The notes beneath the pieces are model-generated. The model was not told where the DNA came from. It made no database searches and saw only the letters and a program-made list of their open reading frames with translations. Both the position numbers and the translations under genes were made by a program. From Prescottella defluvii (GTDB lineage: Bacteria; Actinomycetota; Actinomycetes; Mycobacteriales; Mycobacteriaceae): 64,000 nt of DNA. Below, in pieces: positions 28,994 to 38,078 of the stretch (position 1 is its first letter; each line of letters starts with the position of its first letter). The stretch covers positions 4,545,872 through 4,609,871 of the forward strand of contig CP121458.1 in the NCBI GenBank assembly GCA_029690005.1, given 5' to 3'.

Positions 28994-31505
28994 GCATGCG
29001 CCGTTCTCGCCTGCGCACGCTCGCGCGCGCCAATATCCGGCAGCGGCGCGGCGGCTTCGCGGCCGTGTTCGTGGCCGTGTTCTGCGCGGCCCTGCTCACC
29101 TGCGCGCTCGGCGTGCTGTTCGAGTCGGGAATCCGCGGCGGCGTCACCCCGCACCGCTACGCCGGCGCCGACGTCGTGGTCGGCGGCGCCCAGTCGCTCG
29201 ACATCCCCGAGGACATCGACCCGCAGTACGCCGAACGCGCACTGCTGCCTGGATCGACGGTGGCCGAACTGTCCGCGGTGCCCGGCGTCCGGGCCGCGGT
29301 GGGCGACATCAGCGTGCCGCTGACCACCGACGAGGGCCAGCTGCTGGACGGGCACGGGTGGACGTCGGCCGCACTCGCGCCGTACACGCTCACCACCGGG
29401 CGGGCGCCGGCCGCGCCCGACGAGGTCGTCGTGACCGGCGCGGGTGAACCGGGCGACCGGATCACGTTGCGACACGGTGGAATCGGCACCGACTACACCG
29501 TCGTGGGCGTGGCCGCCGCGCCCGCCGCGGAGCCCACCGACCGCCCCGCGGCGGTGTTCCTGTCCGACGACCGCGCCCGCGACCTGTGGCCGCACGGGGA
29601 TCGGGTGGCGGCGGTGGGACTGCTCGCCGACACCGGATTCGACGCGTCGTCGTTGGCCGTCCGGGCGCGTGACGCGCTCGCAGGCACCGACGTCCGCACC
29701 TACACCGGCGACGGCCGCGGCGATGTCGAGTACCTCGACGCCGGTGCGGCTCGCAGCGAACTGATGATGCTGTGCGGTTCGTTCGCTGGGCTGGCGATCC
29801 TGATCGCGATGTTCGTGGTCGCGAGCACGCTGTCGCTGTCGATCCAGCAGCGGCGGCGCGAGTTCGCGCTGCTGCGCGCGACGGGCGCGACCCCTGGCCA
29901 GATCCACCGGCTGATCGGGAGCGAGGTCCTGCTGGTCGCCGGCGTCGCCGCCCTGCTCGGCGCGGGCCCCGGCTATGCGCTCGCGCAGGTGCTTCGTGCG
30001 CAGTTCACCGAGGCCGGTGTCCTCCCGTCGGACTTCGCCCTCGCCTACGGTCCGCTGCCCGCAGTGGTCGGGGTGCTGCTCGCGGTGGGCACCGCACGCG
30101 CCGCGGCCGCCGTCGCCGCTCGGCGCCCGGCCCGCCTCGACCCGACCGAGGCGCTGCGGGAATCCGCCGTCGAACCGGCGACGATCGGACGCGGACGCCT
30201 CATCACCGGTGTGGTGTTCGCAGGCCTCGGGCTGGCCGCGTCGCTGCTGCCCGCGTTCCTCCCCGGCCAGACGGCACTCGCGGGGGCCGGTGGTTCGGCT
30301 GTGCTGTTGGTGATCGCGGTGGCGCTGCTGGGTCCGGTGCTGGTGTCCGGCGCGATTCGACGATTTGGCGGCCCGCTGCGCCGCAGCTCGTCACCCGCGT
30401 TGGTCCTCGCAGCCGCGAACTCCGGGGCCCTCGCGCGGCGCCTGGCGTCCGCGATCACGCCGCTGGCGCTCGCCATCGCGATCGGCTCGGTGCAGTTGTT
30501 CTCCCAGTCCACCGTCGCCACGGCGGCCGACGCCCAGTCTCGCAGCGGCATCACCGCCGACCTCGTCGTGACGGCACCCGCCGGGCTGGCGCCCGCCCTC
30601 GTCGATGCAATCTCCGCGAATCCGGCTGTGCGAGCGGCCAACCCGATCACCCGAAGCCAAGCCCTCTACTCCGCCACGGACCGGGAGACGCCGATGACCG
30701 AACCGTATGCCGTCCAGGGCGTCGACCCCGCGGCGACGGGACCGACCCTCGATCTCGACGTCCGTGACGGCGACCTCGGCCGGCTCCGCGACGGCACCGT
30801 CGCGCTCAGCACGGACGCCGCGTTCGGCATGGGCGCCCGCGTCGGCGACACCGTGCCGATGCGGCTCGGGGACGGCGCGCTGATCACGCCGACCGTGGTC
30901 GCGACGTACGGCCGCGGTCTCGGCTTCGGAGACGTCACGCTGCCGGCGTCGCAGGTGCGGGCGCACACCACCACCGGACTGACCGACATGCTCCTCGTGA
31001 CCGCGGAACCCGGACGGGTCGACGCGGCCCGCGCCGCCATCGCCGCGACGGGCGGGGTGGTCGTGTCGGATCGCGCCGAGTTCGCCGCCGCCGGTCAGGA
31101 GCAGCGCCGCACGCAGGCATGGGTGAGCATCGTGGCGCTCGCCGTGCTGCTCGGCTACCTCGCCGTCGCCGTGGTGAACACGCTCGTCCTCGCCACAGCC
31201 GAACGCGGCCGGGAGTTCGCGCTGCTGCGCCTGGTCGGTGCCAGCACCCGTCAGGTGCGCCGGATGATGCGGGCAGAGTCGGTGATCATCGTGACCGTGG
31301 CCGCAGTGGTCGGTTCCGCGATCGCGCTGCCGCCGCTCGCGGGCGTCGCAGCCGCGGTGTCCGGACGGCCCTTGCCGACCGTCTCCCACTCGCCTACGCC
31401 CTGATCCTCGGCGTCACCGTCGTGCTGGGTCTCGTCGCGATCGCGATCCCCACCCGGACCGCGATGCGGCAGGACCCGGTGACGGCGATCGGCACCCGCG
31501 AATAG
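28990..31505 (+). CDS. FtsX/MacB-type ABC exporter permease, two-copy (frameshifted at 3' end)
   Basis: About 838 aa. Start taken as GTG 28990 overlapping the ATPase stop (alternative ATG 28996). Layout: helix 1 (residues 18-40), a large extracytoplasmic domain, an FtsX core ('QQRRREFALLRATGATPGQI'), a central pair of helices, a second extracytoplasmic domain, then a second FtsX core ('RGREFALLRLVGASTRQVRR'). One C is missing near 31370, after which the last helix 'YALILGVTVVLGLVAIAIPT' completes the protein at 31505. Exports an unknown hydrophobic compound or peptide. Confidence 0.85.
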
Positions 31506-31513
31506 GTCCAACT

Positions 31514-31552
31514 CTGAAGGATTCCTCCCGGCCTCCGGGAGGAATCCTTCAG
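31514..31552. terminator. Perfect 18-bp hairpin terminator
   Basis: CTGAAGGATTCCTCCCGG (31514-31531) and its exact complement (31535-31552) around a 3-nt loop, eight bases after the FtsX-type permease stop. It is by far the strongest hairpin in the window. No T run follows. Confidence 0.8.
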
Positions 31553-31649
31553 GATCCAGTCAGGCGCCCCGACCGGAAAACCGCTCGCGCGGTCTCCGGT
31601 CGCGCTGCTAGCTTCGGGTTCGACGACCGATCGACCCGAAGGCCCCGCT

Positions 31650-32915
31650 GTGACCGCCCCCGATGTGACCACCACTCGACGCCGTGGGCCGTTGATCCTG
31701 CTCAACCTCGCCACGCTGCTGTCCGCGACGGGCAACGGCATTGTGATCGTCGCGCTGCCGTGGCTCGTGCTCGAGCAGACCGGGCGGGCGACGGACGCCG
31801 CGATCGTGGCGGGCGCCGCGACCCTCCCGCTGCTGCTGGCGAGCCTCTTCTCGGGCACGGTCGTCGACCGGTTCGGACGACGTCCCACCTCGCTGGTCTC
31901 GGACGGGCTGTCCGCGCTGTCGGTGGCCGCGATCCCGGTCGTCGCCGCAACCGTGGGCCTGTCCGTCCCGGTGCTCGCGGTCCTGGCCGCGCTAGGGGCG
32001 ACGTTCGACCCGGCGGGGATCTCCGCACGCGAGTCGATGCTGCCGGCCGCTACGAAGGCCGCGGGGTGGCGACTCGACCGCGTCAACAGCGTCTACGAGG
32101 CCAACTACAACGTCGCGTACCTGGTCGGCCCTGGCATCGGTGGTGTGCTGATCGCGCTCGTGGGGCCGGAGAGCACGCTGTGGGTCACCGCGGTGTGCTT
32201 CGTCCTGTCGATCGTCACGATCGCGTTCCTGCGACTCGAGCACGCCGGCCGACCGGACCACGCGGACCGCCCGCCGTCGATGTGGGCGGGCACGCTCGAG
32301 GGGCTGCGGTTCGTGTGGCGGGATCGACTGCTGCGCACGCTCGCACTGGTCGACATGGTGATCGTGGCGCTGTACCTGCCGATCGAGTCGGTGCTGTTCC
32401 CCAAGCACTTCACCGACCTCGGCGAACCCGCCCAACTGGGCTGGGTGCTCATGGCAATGAGCATCGGCGGACTGGTCGGCGCGCTCGCCTACGGCGTGCT
32501 GGCCCCGTATCTGCGGCGCCGGACCCTCATGCTCGTCGCGGTCACCGGGCTGGGCCTGTCGATGATCGGCATGGCCTTCCTGCCGCCGCTGTGGGTGCTC
32601 CTCGCGCTGGCGGTCGTGATCGGCCTGGTGTACGGCCCTGTGGGCCCGATCGCCAACTGGGCCATGCAGACTCGCAGTCCCGAGCACATGCGCGGACGCG
32701 TCGTCGGCGTCATGACGTCCACCGCGTATGCCGCCGGCCCCCTCGGCTACATGCTCGCCGGACCGCTGATCGACCAGGTGGGCATCCGCACGACGTTCTT
32801 CGCCCTCGCGATCCCCGTCGTGGCCGTCGCGGCGGTGTGCTTCAGGCTGCGAGTGCTGCACGAATTGGACGCAGACCGGAACCCACCGACGGCGAGATTA
32901 GGCTCGCCGTCATGA
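31650..32915 (+). CDS. Major facilitator superfamily transporter
   Basis: 421 aa from GTG 31650. Twelve predicted helices; 'GTVVDRFGRRPTSLVSDGLS' is the cytoplasmic loop 2-3 signature (D-R-F-G-R-R) and 'VEANYNVAYLVGPGIGGVLI'-like helix 5 region reads YEANYNVAYLVGPGIGG, close to MFS drug exporters. 'TRSPEHMRGRVVGVMTS' is typical of the MFS_3 (MefA-like) group. The final ATGA overlaps the DUF2470 gene. Confidence 0.85.
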   Translation: MTAPDVTTTRRRGPLILLNLATLLSATGNGIVIVALPWLVLEQTGRATDAAIVAGAATLPLLLASLFSGTVVDRFGRRPTSLVSDGLSALSVAAIPVVAATVGLSVPVLAVLAALGATFDPAGISARESMLPAATKAAGWRLDRVNSVYEANYNVAYLVGPGIGGVLIALVGPESTLWVTAVCFVLSIVTIAFLRLEHAGRPDHADRPPSMWAGTLEGLRFVWRDRLLRTLALVDMVIVALYLPIESVLFPKHFTDLGEPAQLGWVLMAMSIGGLVGALAYGVLAPYLRRRTLMLVAVTGLGLSMIGMAFLPPLWVLLALAVVIGLVYGPVGPIANWAMQTRSPEHMRGRVVGVMTSTAYAAGPLGYMLAGPLIDQVGIRTTFFALAIPVVAVAAVCFRLRVLHELDADRNPPTARLGSPS

Positions 32916-33208
32916 CTTCCTTCGACGCCTCCGTCATCGCCGCGGTGACCGGCCACATGAACGGCGACCACGCCGACGAGAACCTCCTCATCGTGCGCGC
33001 CTTCGCCGAACCGGCCGCGACGTCGGCCCGAATGACCGGGCTGGACAGCGAGTCCGGCGAGTGGGTCGCCGACGTCGACGGTTCGGAGCGAGCCGTTCGT
33101 GTGCAATGGCTCGGCCCGGTCACCGATCGCGCGTCGATCCGCACCGCGGTCGTCGAGCTGCATCGGGCGGCATGCGTCGAGCTGGGAGTCGAACCGAACA
33201 CTCACTGA
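32912..33208 (+). CDS. DUF2470 domain protein
   Basis: 98 aa. 'IAAVTGHMNGDHADENLLIV' is the N-terminal signature of DUF2470, the domain found at the C-terminus of haem-degrading HugZ-like proteins and as a stand-alone protein in actinobacteria. 'RMTGLDSESGEWVADVDGSE' and 'SIRTAVVELHRAACVELGV' complete it. ATGA overlap with the MFS gene suggests joint translation. A link to haem or iron handling is inference from the domain. Confidence 0.82.
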   Translation: MTSFDASVIAAVTGHMNGDHADENLLIVRAFAEPAATSARMTGLDSESGEWVADVDGSERAVRVQWLGPVTDRASIRTAVVELHRAACVELGVEPNTH

Positions 33209-33259
33209 GCGAAGACCCGACCGGCCCGCCTCTCGACTGGACCACGGGTGCGGAAAGCC

Positions 33260-33340
33260 TTGCCATACTAGGCAATTGGAAGCAAGGGTGACCACGCATT
33301 GGTGAGGCTGCCATTGCTGGCGGACGGGCCCGTCGGGCCC
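33260..33340 (+). promoter_or_regulatory. Inverted repeat and hairpin upstream of VIT1-type transporter
   Basis: TTGCC-ATACTA-GGCAA (33260-33275) is a 5+5 inverted repeat. A second element, GGGCCC-GTC-GGGCCC (33326-33340), ends 14 bp before the GTG start and could fold in the mRNA leader. Either may regulate a metal transporter; no known metalloregulator consensus is matched. Confidence 0.3.
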
Positions 33341-33354
33341 TTACTCTCTGCGGC

Positions 33355-34098
33355 GTGAATACCGGTTCCGAGAATTCTGTGGTGACTGACAGCGGTCTGC
33401 ACGAGTACGAGCCGCACGCCTCGGGGCTGTCGTCCCGGCTGAACTGGCTGCGGGCCGCCGTGCTTGGCGCCGACGACGGCATCGTGTCGGTGGCCGGCAT
33501 CGTCGTCGGTGTCGCGGCGGCGACGACCGAGACGGGCCCGGTCCTCACGGCCGGCGTCGCGGGCCTGACCGCGGGTGCGGTGGCGATGGCGCTCGGTGAG
33601 TACGTGTCGGTCAGTTCGCAGCGTGACAGCGAGCGCGCCCTGTTGTCCAAGGAACGCCGCGAGCTGCGCGAGAACCCCGAGGAAGAACTCGCCGAACTCG
33701 CCGCCATCTACCGGAGCAAGGGCCTGAGCGCGGACACCGCCCAGCTCGTCGCCGACGAACTGACCGCCCACGACGCGTTCGCCGCACATGTCGACGCCGA
33801 ACTGGGGATCGACCCGGACGAGTTGACCAATCCCTGGCACGCTGCGCTCTCGTCGGCGATCGCGTTCACCGTCGGTGCACTGCTCCCGTTGCTCGCCGTC
33901 ACGCTGTCGCCGGCGTCGGTGCGGATCCCGATCACCTTCGGCGCCGTGCTGTTCGCGCTCGTGCTGACCGGCAACATCAGCGCGCACCTGAGTGGGAGCA
34001 GCCACACACGCGCGGTCAGCAGGATCGCGGTCGGTGGCGCCCTGGCCATGATCGTCACCTACGGCATCGGCCACCTCGCCGGAGTCGCCGGCATCTGA
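33355..34098 (+). CDS. VIT1/CCC1-family iron/manganese transporter
   Basis: 247 aa from GTG 33355 (in-frame GTGs at 33379 and 33382 also possible). 'LRAAVLGADDGIVSVAGIVV' and 'AGLTAGAVAMALGEYVSVSS' are the hallmark helices of the vacuolar-iron-transporter family, including the Gly-Glu-Tyr metal path. Then comes 'QRDSERALLSKERRELRENP' with acidic cytoplasmic residues (EEELAELAAIY) for metal binding, and three C-terminal helices. In bacteria such proteins detoxify Fe(II)/Mn(II). Confidence 0.9.
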   Translation: MNTGSENSVVTDSGLHEYEPHASGLSSRLNWLRAAVLGADDGIVSVAGIVVGVAAATTETGPVLTAGVAGLTAGAVAMALGEYVSVSSQRDSERALLSKERRELRENPEEELAELAAIYRSKGLSADTAQLVADELTAHDAFAAHVDAELGIDPDELTNPWHAALSSAIAFTVGALLPLLAVTLSPASVRIPITFGAVLFALVLTGNISAHLSGSSHTRAVSRIAVGGALAMIVTYGIGHLAGVAGI

Positions 34099-34189
34099 GC
34101 GCCGGCACCGGCGACCCCAGCCGGCGTCTCGGTCACTGACGCCGAGCTGGGGTTTCCACCGGGCCGATCCCGCCCACTACGATCGCGAC

Positions 34190-34537
34190 GTGGATGAATC
34201 GCTGCCGCCCTGCCCCAACTGCTCGTGCGAGTACGCCTACGAGATGGGTGCACTGCTCGTCTGCCCGGAGTGCGCGCACGAATGGGCGCCCGCCGACCAG
34301 GGGACGGACTCCGATGACGGGGTCATCAGGGATTCCGTCGGAAACGTCCTCGCCGACGGCGACACCGTCACCGTGGTCAAGACACTCAAGGTCAAGGGCA
34401 GCCCGACCGGCATCAAGGCCGGCACGAAGGTCCGCAACATCCGGCTGGTCCAGGGCGTCGGCGACCACGACATCGACTGCAAGGTGGACGGAATCGGCCC
34501 CATGCAGCTCAAGTCGAGCGTCGTCAAGAAGGCCTAG
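34190..34537 (+). CDS. yjdM: YjdM (PhnA-like) zinc-ribbon protein
   Basis: 115 aa from GTG 34190. N-terminal zinc ribbon 'CPNCSCEYAYEMGALLVCPEC'-type (Cys pairs at residues 8/11 and 26/29) followed by 'RDSVGNVLADGDTVTVVKTL' then 'KVKGSPTGIKAGTKVRNIRL', the YjdM/PhnA core. Length is full for the family. Biological role is unsettled. Its stop and that of the converging carboxylesterase share the same CTAG. Confidence 0.93.
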   Translation: MDESLPPCPNCSCEYAYEMGALLVCPECAHEWAPADQGTDSDDGVIRDSVGNVLADGDTVTVVKTLKVKGSPTGIKAGTKVRNIRLVQGVGDHDIDCKVDGIGPMQLKSSVVKKA

Positions 34538-36120
34538 CTGAATCCCATCACCTCGTCGCCCCACGCGACGCGCATCGCGTGGTCGGGGTCGGGCACCAGG
34601 GTGTCGTGATTGTCGATCAGCAGCGTGGACCGGTTCCCCACGGTGTACGGCGCCCAGTGCTTGGAGCCGTCGAGCGCGGCCGGCACCGCGTGCCGCGCGA
34701 ACGCCAGCCACCGTCGCTGCACGCGGCCGGACACCTCGAACGCGCTCTTGCGTCCTCCCAGCCAGAAGGTCGGGTCCGGATTGAGGGTCCCGAAATTGCC
34801 GAACACGTAAGGCAATTCGGTTGCGTGCCCGGCGCCGACACGTGCGGCCTTGAGCAGCGGGGTGGAGTGGTCGAAGCGGTACACCCACGTCGGTGAGTGC
34901 TTGCTGTGCGCGTCGGCCACCCACAGCGCCGGCATCCGGAACGCCGCATCGCGCGAAATCGCGAGCACTCCTCGGGCTTTCGTGTTGTCCGGGTAGGCCG
35001 CGACGATCTCGGCGAGTCGCACCGGTGACAGCCCGGGATTGTCGTCGGCCAGGCCGGCGAACATCTGCTGGACGGCCTCGGCACTGACCGGCAGCAGCGG
35101 CGACCGCATGAACTTGAAGATCGACGCCTCGTCCTTGTTGGAGCCGATGATCAGCGGGATGCGGTGCGAGTACCCCTTCTGGAACGCCGCCACCGGGTAG
35201 TGCGGCACCAGGTCGCGGTCCACCACCGGGGCCATCGCGAGAGTGCCGGGCACCTTCATCGGCACCTCGTCCACCAGCGCATCACCGGCCTTCACCAAAC
35301 GTTCGGCCGGCATGCCCATCAGGTCGGTGACCCGACCGACGGGCACGTCGAGGATCTCGAGGTACCTGTGGGCGACGCTCGCGGCGCGCTCGGCGCCGTA
35401 CACCGACGTCGCCGGCGGGCTCTGCGCGATCGCGCGCTGGAACAGGCCCTCGGCCCGCGGGACCGTCATGAGCGTGGTGATCGCACCGCCCCCGGACGAC
35501 TCACCGAAGACCGTCACCTCGCCGGGGTCGCCGCCGAACGCCGCGATGTTGTCCCGGACCCACTCGAGGGCCGCGATCTGGTCCCGCAGGCCCAGGTTGG
35601 ACTCGAACGTCCGGGCGGCGGTCGAGAACGACGACAGGTCCAGGAACCCGAGCGTCCCGAGCCGGTAGTTGAACGTCACCACCACGACGTCGCCGCGGTG
35701 CGCGAGCAGGCGCCCGTCGTAGATCGCCTGCGCCGACGAGCCCAGGACGTAGGCGCCCCCGTGGATCCAGACCATGACCGGCCGCGGTGTGCCGTCGGGG
35801 CGCGGCGCCCACACGTTGATCGTCAGGCAGTCCTCGTCGATGCGCATCGACGGATCGAGCGGAACGGAGGTGTCGTGGCCCTGCGGCGCCATCGCACCGA
35901 ACGCGGCGCCGTCGTGCACGTCGCTCCACCGGTCGGGCCGCACCGGAGCGCGGAAGCGTAGATCCCCAGTCGGGGGCGCGGCGTACGGGATGCCCTTCCA
36001 CGCGAAGACCGTGCCGGAGCCACCTCCGCCGTATCCGCGGACCGGGCCGAGCGACGTCTCGACGACGAGTGTCTCGGGGCCGCGTGACGCCCCCGTCTCC
36101 AGCACTTCCACTTCTTCCAT
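34534..36120 (-). CDS. Type-B carboxylesterase
   Basis: 528 aa from ATG 36120 (AGGAGGG upstream). Alpha/beta hydrolase of the cholinesterase-like class: 'FAWKGIPYAAPPTGDLRFRA' and 'EDCLTINVWAPR' N-terminal signatures, oxyanion 'VWIHGGAYVLGSS', nucleophile elbow 'TVFGESSGGGAIT'. Glu in 'IIGSNKDEASIF' region and His in 'VGAGHATELPYVFG' complete the triad pattern. No signal peptide, so cytoplasmic. Substrate unknown; some members degrade carbamates or phthalate esters. Confidence 0.9.
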   Translation of the reverse strand: MEEVEVLETGASRGPETLVVETSLGPVRGYGGGGSGTVFAWKGIPYAAPPTGDLRFRAPVRPDRWSDVHDGAAFGAMAPQGHDTSVPLDPSMRIDEDCLTINVWAPRPDGTPRPVMVWIHGGAYVLGSSAQAIYDGRLLAHRGDVVVVTFNYRLGTLGFLDLSSFSTAARTFESNLGLRDQIAALEWVRDNIAAFGGDPGEVTVFGESSGGGAITTLMTVPRAEGLFQRAIAQSPPATSVYGAERAASVAHRYLEILDVPVGRVTDLMGMPAERLVKAGDALVDEVPMKVPGTLAMAPVVDRDLVPHYPVAAFQKGYSHRIPLIIGSNKDEASIFKFMRSPLLPVSAEAVQQMFAGLADDNPGLSPVRLAEIVAAYPDNTKARGVLAISRDAAFRMPALWVADAHSKHSPTWVYRFDHSTPLLKAARVGAGHATELPYVFGNFGTLNPDPTFWLGGRKSAFEVSGRVQRRWLAFARHAVPAALDGSKHWAPYTVGNRSTLLIDNHDTLVPDPDHAMRVAWGDEVMGFS

Positions 36121-36239
36121 GGCGCAACCCTCCTGACCTACGGCGCGCGGGCGGTGCCGGCCGCCAGTCGGACCTTTCGGGCGACGGACAGCCGATTGCC
36201 AACGTACCAATCCTGCGGTGCTAAGGTCGGCTCGTTCAC

Positions 36240-36319
36240 TGACACGGGGTGCTCCGCACGGGCGGGGCTGAGATCACACCCGGGAACCTGCATCAGGTAA
36301 TGCTGACGAAGGGATGTCA
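36240..36319 (+). ncRNA. TPP riboswitch (THI element)
   Basis: Contains the conserved core GGGGTGC...GGGGCTGAGATCACACCCG...GAACCTG-ATCAGGTAATGCTG-CGAAGGGA. P1 closes TGACA (36240-36244) with TGTCA (36315-36319). The ribosome binding site AAGG (36319-36322) of tenA abuts the 3' strand of P1, so ligand binding should mask it: translational control. Thiamine pyrophosphate is the ligand by family. Confidence 0.95.
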
Positions 36320-36324
36320 AGGCG

Positions 36325-37053
36325 ATGACGACGCCTGTCCACGACACATCTGTCCACACCGCCCCAGCGGTCTCACGCTTCACCGATCTGCTGTGGGAAC
36401 GAAGCGCCGTCCTGCGCGCGGCGATCGACGACATGGAGTTCCTGCGCCGCCTCGGCGACGGCACCCTGCCGCTCGACGTGTTCCGCACCTACATCGAGCA
36501 GGACGCGCTCTACCTCGCCGAGTACGCGAAGGCCCTCGCCCTGTTGGCGACCAAGGCGCCGGATCCGCAGACCGCCGCGTTCTGGGCGACGTCGGCCGCG
36601 ACGGCCGCCGTCGTCGAGACCGAGCTGCACGAGGGGCTGATGAGCAGCGGCGTGCTGCCCGAGCGCGTGGGCGCGCTCGAGCATTCGTCGGCGTGCCTGG
36701 GGTACGTGTCGTACCTGACCGCGACCGCGTCCACCGAGCCGTACCCGGTGGCGGCCGCGGCGGTCCTGCCGTGCTTCTGGATCTACGCCGAGGTCGGACG
36801 CCGCCTCGCCGCCGACGCGCACGAGGTGCTCGCCGCCGACCCGACGCACCCCTACGCGCAGTGGGTCACCACCTACGACGATCCGGCGTTCCACGAGTCG
36901 GTGGCGACGGCCCGGCAGCTCGTCGACGCGGCCGCCGACGCCGCGACGCCCGAGCAGCGTGAGGCGATGGTCCGCGCGTTCGTCGTCGCGACGCGTTACG
37001 AGTTCATGTTCTGGGACACCGCCCTGAACCCGCAGCCCTGGCCCGCGTCGTGA
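36325..37053 (+). CDS. tenA: TenA-family thiaminase II / aminopyrimidine aminohydrolase
   Basis: 242 aa. 'DGTLPLDVFRTYIEQDALYL' is the TenA substrate-pocket Asp/Tyr region; 'HSSACLGYVSYLTATASTE' carries the active-site Cys; 'VVATRYEFMFWDTAL' the catalytic Glu. TenA hydrolyses degraded thiamine pyrimidines (formylaminopyrimidine route) to HMP. First gene behind the TPP riboswitch; GTGA overlap with thiY. Confidence 0.92.
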   Translation: MTTPVHDTSVHTAPAVSRFTDLLWERSAVLRAAIDDMEFLRRLGDGTLPLDVFRTYIEQDALYLAEYAKALALLATKAPDPQTAAFWATSAATAAVVETELHEGLMSSGVLPERVGALEHSSACLGYVSYLTATASTEPYPVAAAAVLPCFWIYAEVGRRLAADAHEVLAADPTHPYAQWVTTYDDPAFHESVATARQLVDAAADAATPEQREAMVRAFVVATRYEFMFWDTALNPQPWPAS

Positions 37054-38078
37054 GGAAGGCGTCGCGGCTGCGCCGCGCCCTGGCCACCTCTGCGATCGTG
37101 GCGTCGGCGTTGAGCATCCTCACCGGGTGCTCGAGTTCCGACAATTCCGGAGACACCATCCGCTTCGCCCTCGACTGGACGCCGAACACCAACCACACCG
37201 GGTTGTACGTGGCGCTCCAGGAGGGGTACTTCGCCGACGCCGGGCTGAATGTCGAAGTGCTGCCGTACAACAACACGTCACCGGACACGCTCGTCGACGC
37301 CGGCAATGCCGAGTTCGGTTCCAGCTTCCAGGATTCCGCGACCTTCTCCCGCGCCGCGGGCGCGCAGCCCGTCTCGGTGCTGGCGCCGCTGCAGCACTGG
37401 GCCACGGGCATCGGGGTCAAGGCCGACCGGGCCGACCTCGCGAGCCCGAAGGACCTGGACGGCAAGACCTACGCCGGCTTCGGCTACCCCGGCGAGAAGG
37501 AGATCCTCCGCCAGGTCATCCGAAATGACGGCGGTACAGGCGATTTCAAGACCGTCGTCCTCGGCACGTCCGCGTACGAGGCGGTGTATGGCGGCCAGGC
37601 CGACTTCACGGTCTCGTACTTCGCGTGGGAGGGCGTCGAGGCGGCCCGCCGGGGCACCCCGATGCGCTACTTCCACTACACCGACTACGGGTTCCCGGAC
37701 GCGTACGCGATCGTCGTCAACGGCAACGAGAAGTGGCTCGCCGAGCATCCCGAGCAGGCGCGCAAGTTCGTCCAGGCCCTGCAGCGGGGCTACCAGGTGG
37801 CCGCCGACGATCCCGATCGCGGCGCCAAGGACCTCATCGACGCGAACCCGGGTGTGTTCAGCGACGAGCAGCTGGTGTACGAGAGCCAGCGGATGCTGGC
37901 CGCCGACTACATGAAGGACGCGTCGGGCCGCGTGGGCACCCAGACCCGCGAGCAGTGGGCAGGGTTCTCGGGCTTCCTGTACCAGCACGGGCTGCTCGCC
38001 GGACCCGACGGCAAGCCGCTCGCCACCGAGCCGGACTGGTCGACGTACTTCACCGATGAGTACCTCGCAGCGCCGTAG
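37050..38078 (+). CDS. thiY: Thiamine-precursor ABC transporter substrate-binding lipoprotein
   Basis: 342 aa from GTG 37050. Signal peptide ends 'SALSILTGCSSS' with lipobox L-T-G-C. 'IRFALDWTPNTNHTGLYVAL' is the diagnostic start of THI5/NMT1-type pyrimidine-binding proteins (ThiY). 'GYPGEKEILRQVIRNDGG' and 'DFTVSYFAWEGVEAARRG' follow. Predicted to bind formylaminopyrimidine or HMP at the cell surface. Ends inside the thiX start. Confidence 0.92.
   Translation: MRKASRLRRALATSAIVASALSILTGCSSSDNSGDTIRFALDWTPNTNHTGLYVALQEGYFADAGLNVEVLPYNNTSPDTLVDAGNAEFGSSFQDSATFSRAAGAQPVSVLAPLQHWATGIGVKADRADLASPKDLDGKTYAGFGYPGEKEILRQVIRNDGGTGDFKTVVLGTSAYEAVYGGQADFTVSYFAWEGVEAARRGTPMRYFHYTDYGFPDAYAIVVNGNEKWLAEHPEQARKFVQALQRGYQVAADDPDRGAKDLIDANPGVFSDEQLVYESQRMLAADYMKDASGRVGTQTREQWAGFSGFLYQHGLLAGPDGKPLATEPDWSTYFTDEYLAAP

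Noticed and set aside
32890-32911. TTAGGCTCGCC resembling half of a DtxR/IdeR iron box before the DUF2470 gene
   Set aside because: Only one half matches and it lies inside the MFS coding sequence; the second half is not there.
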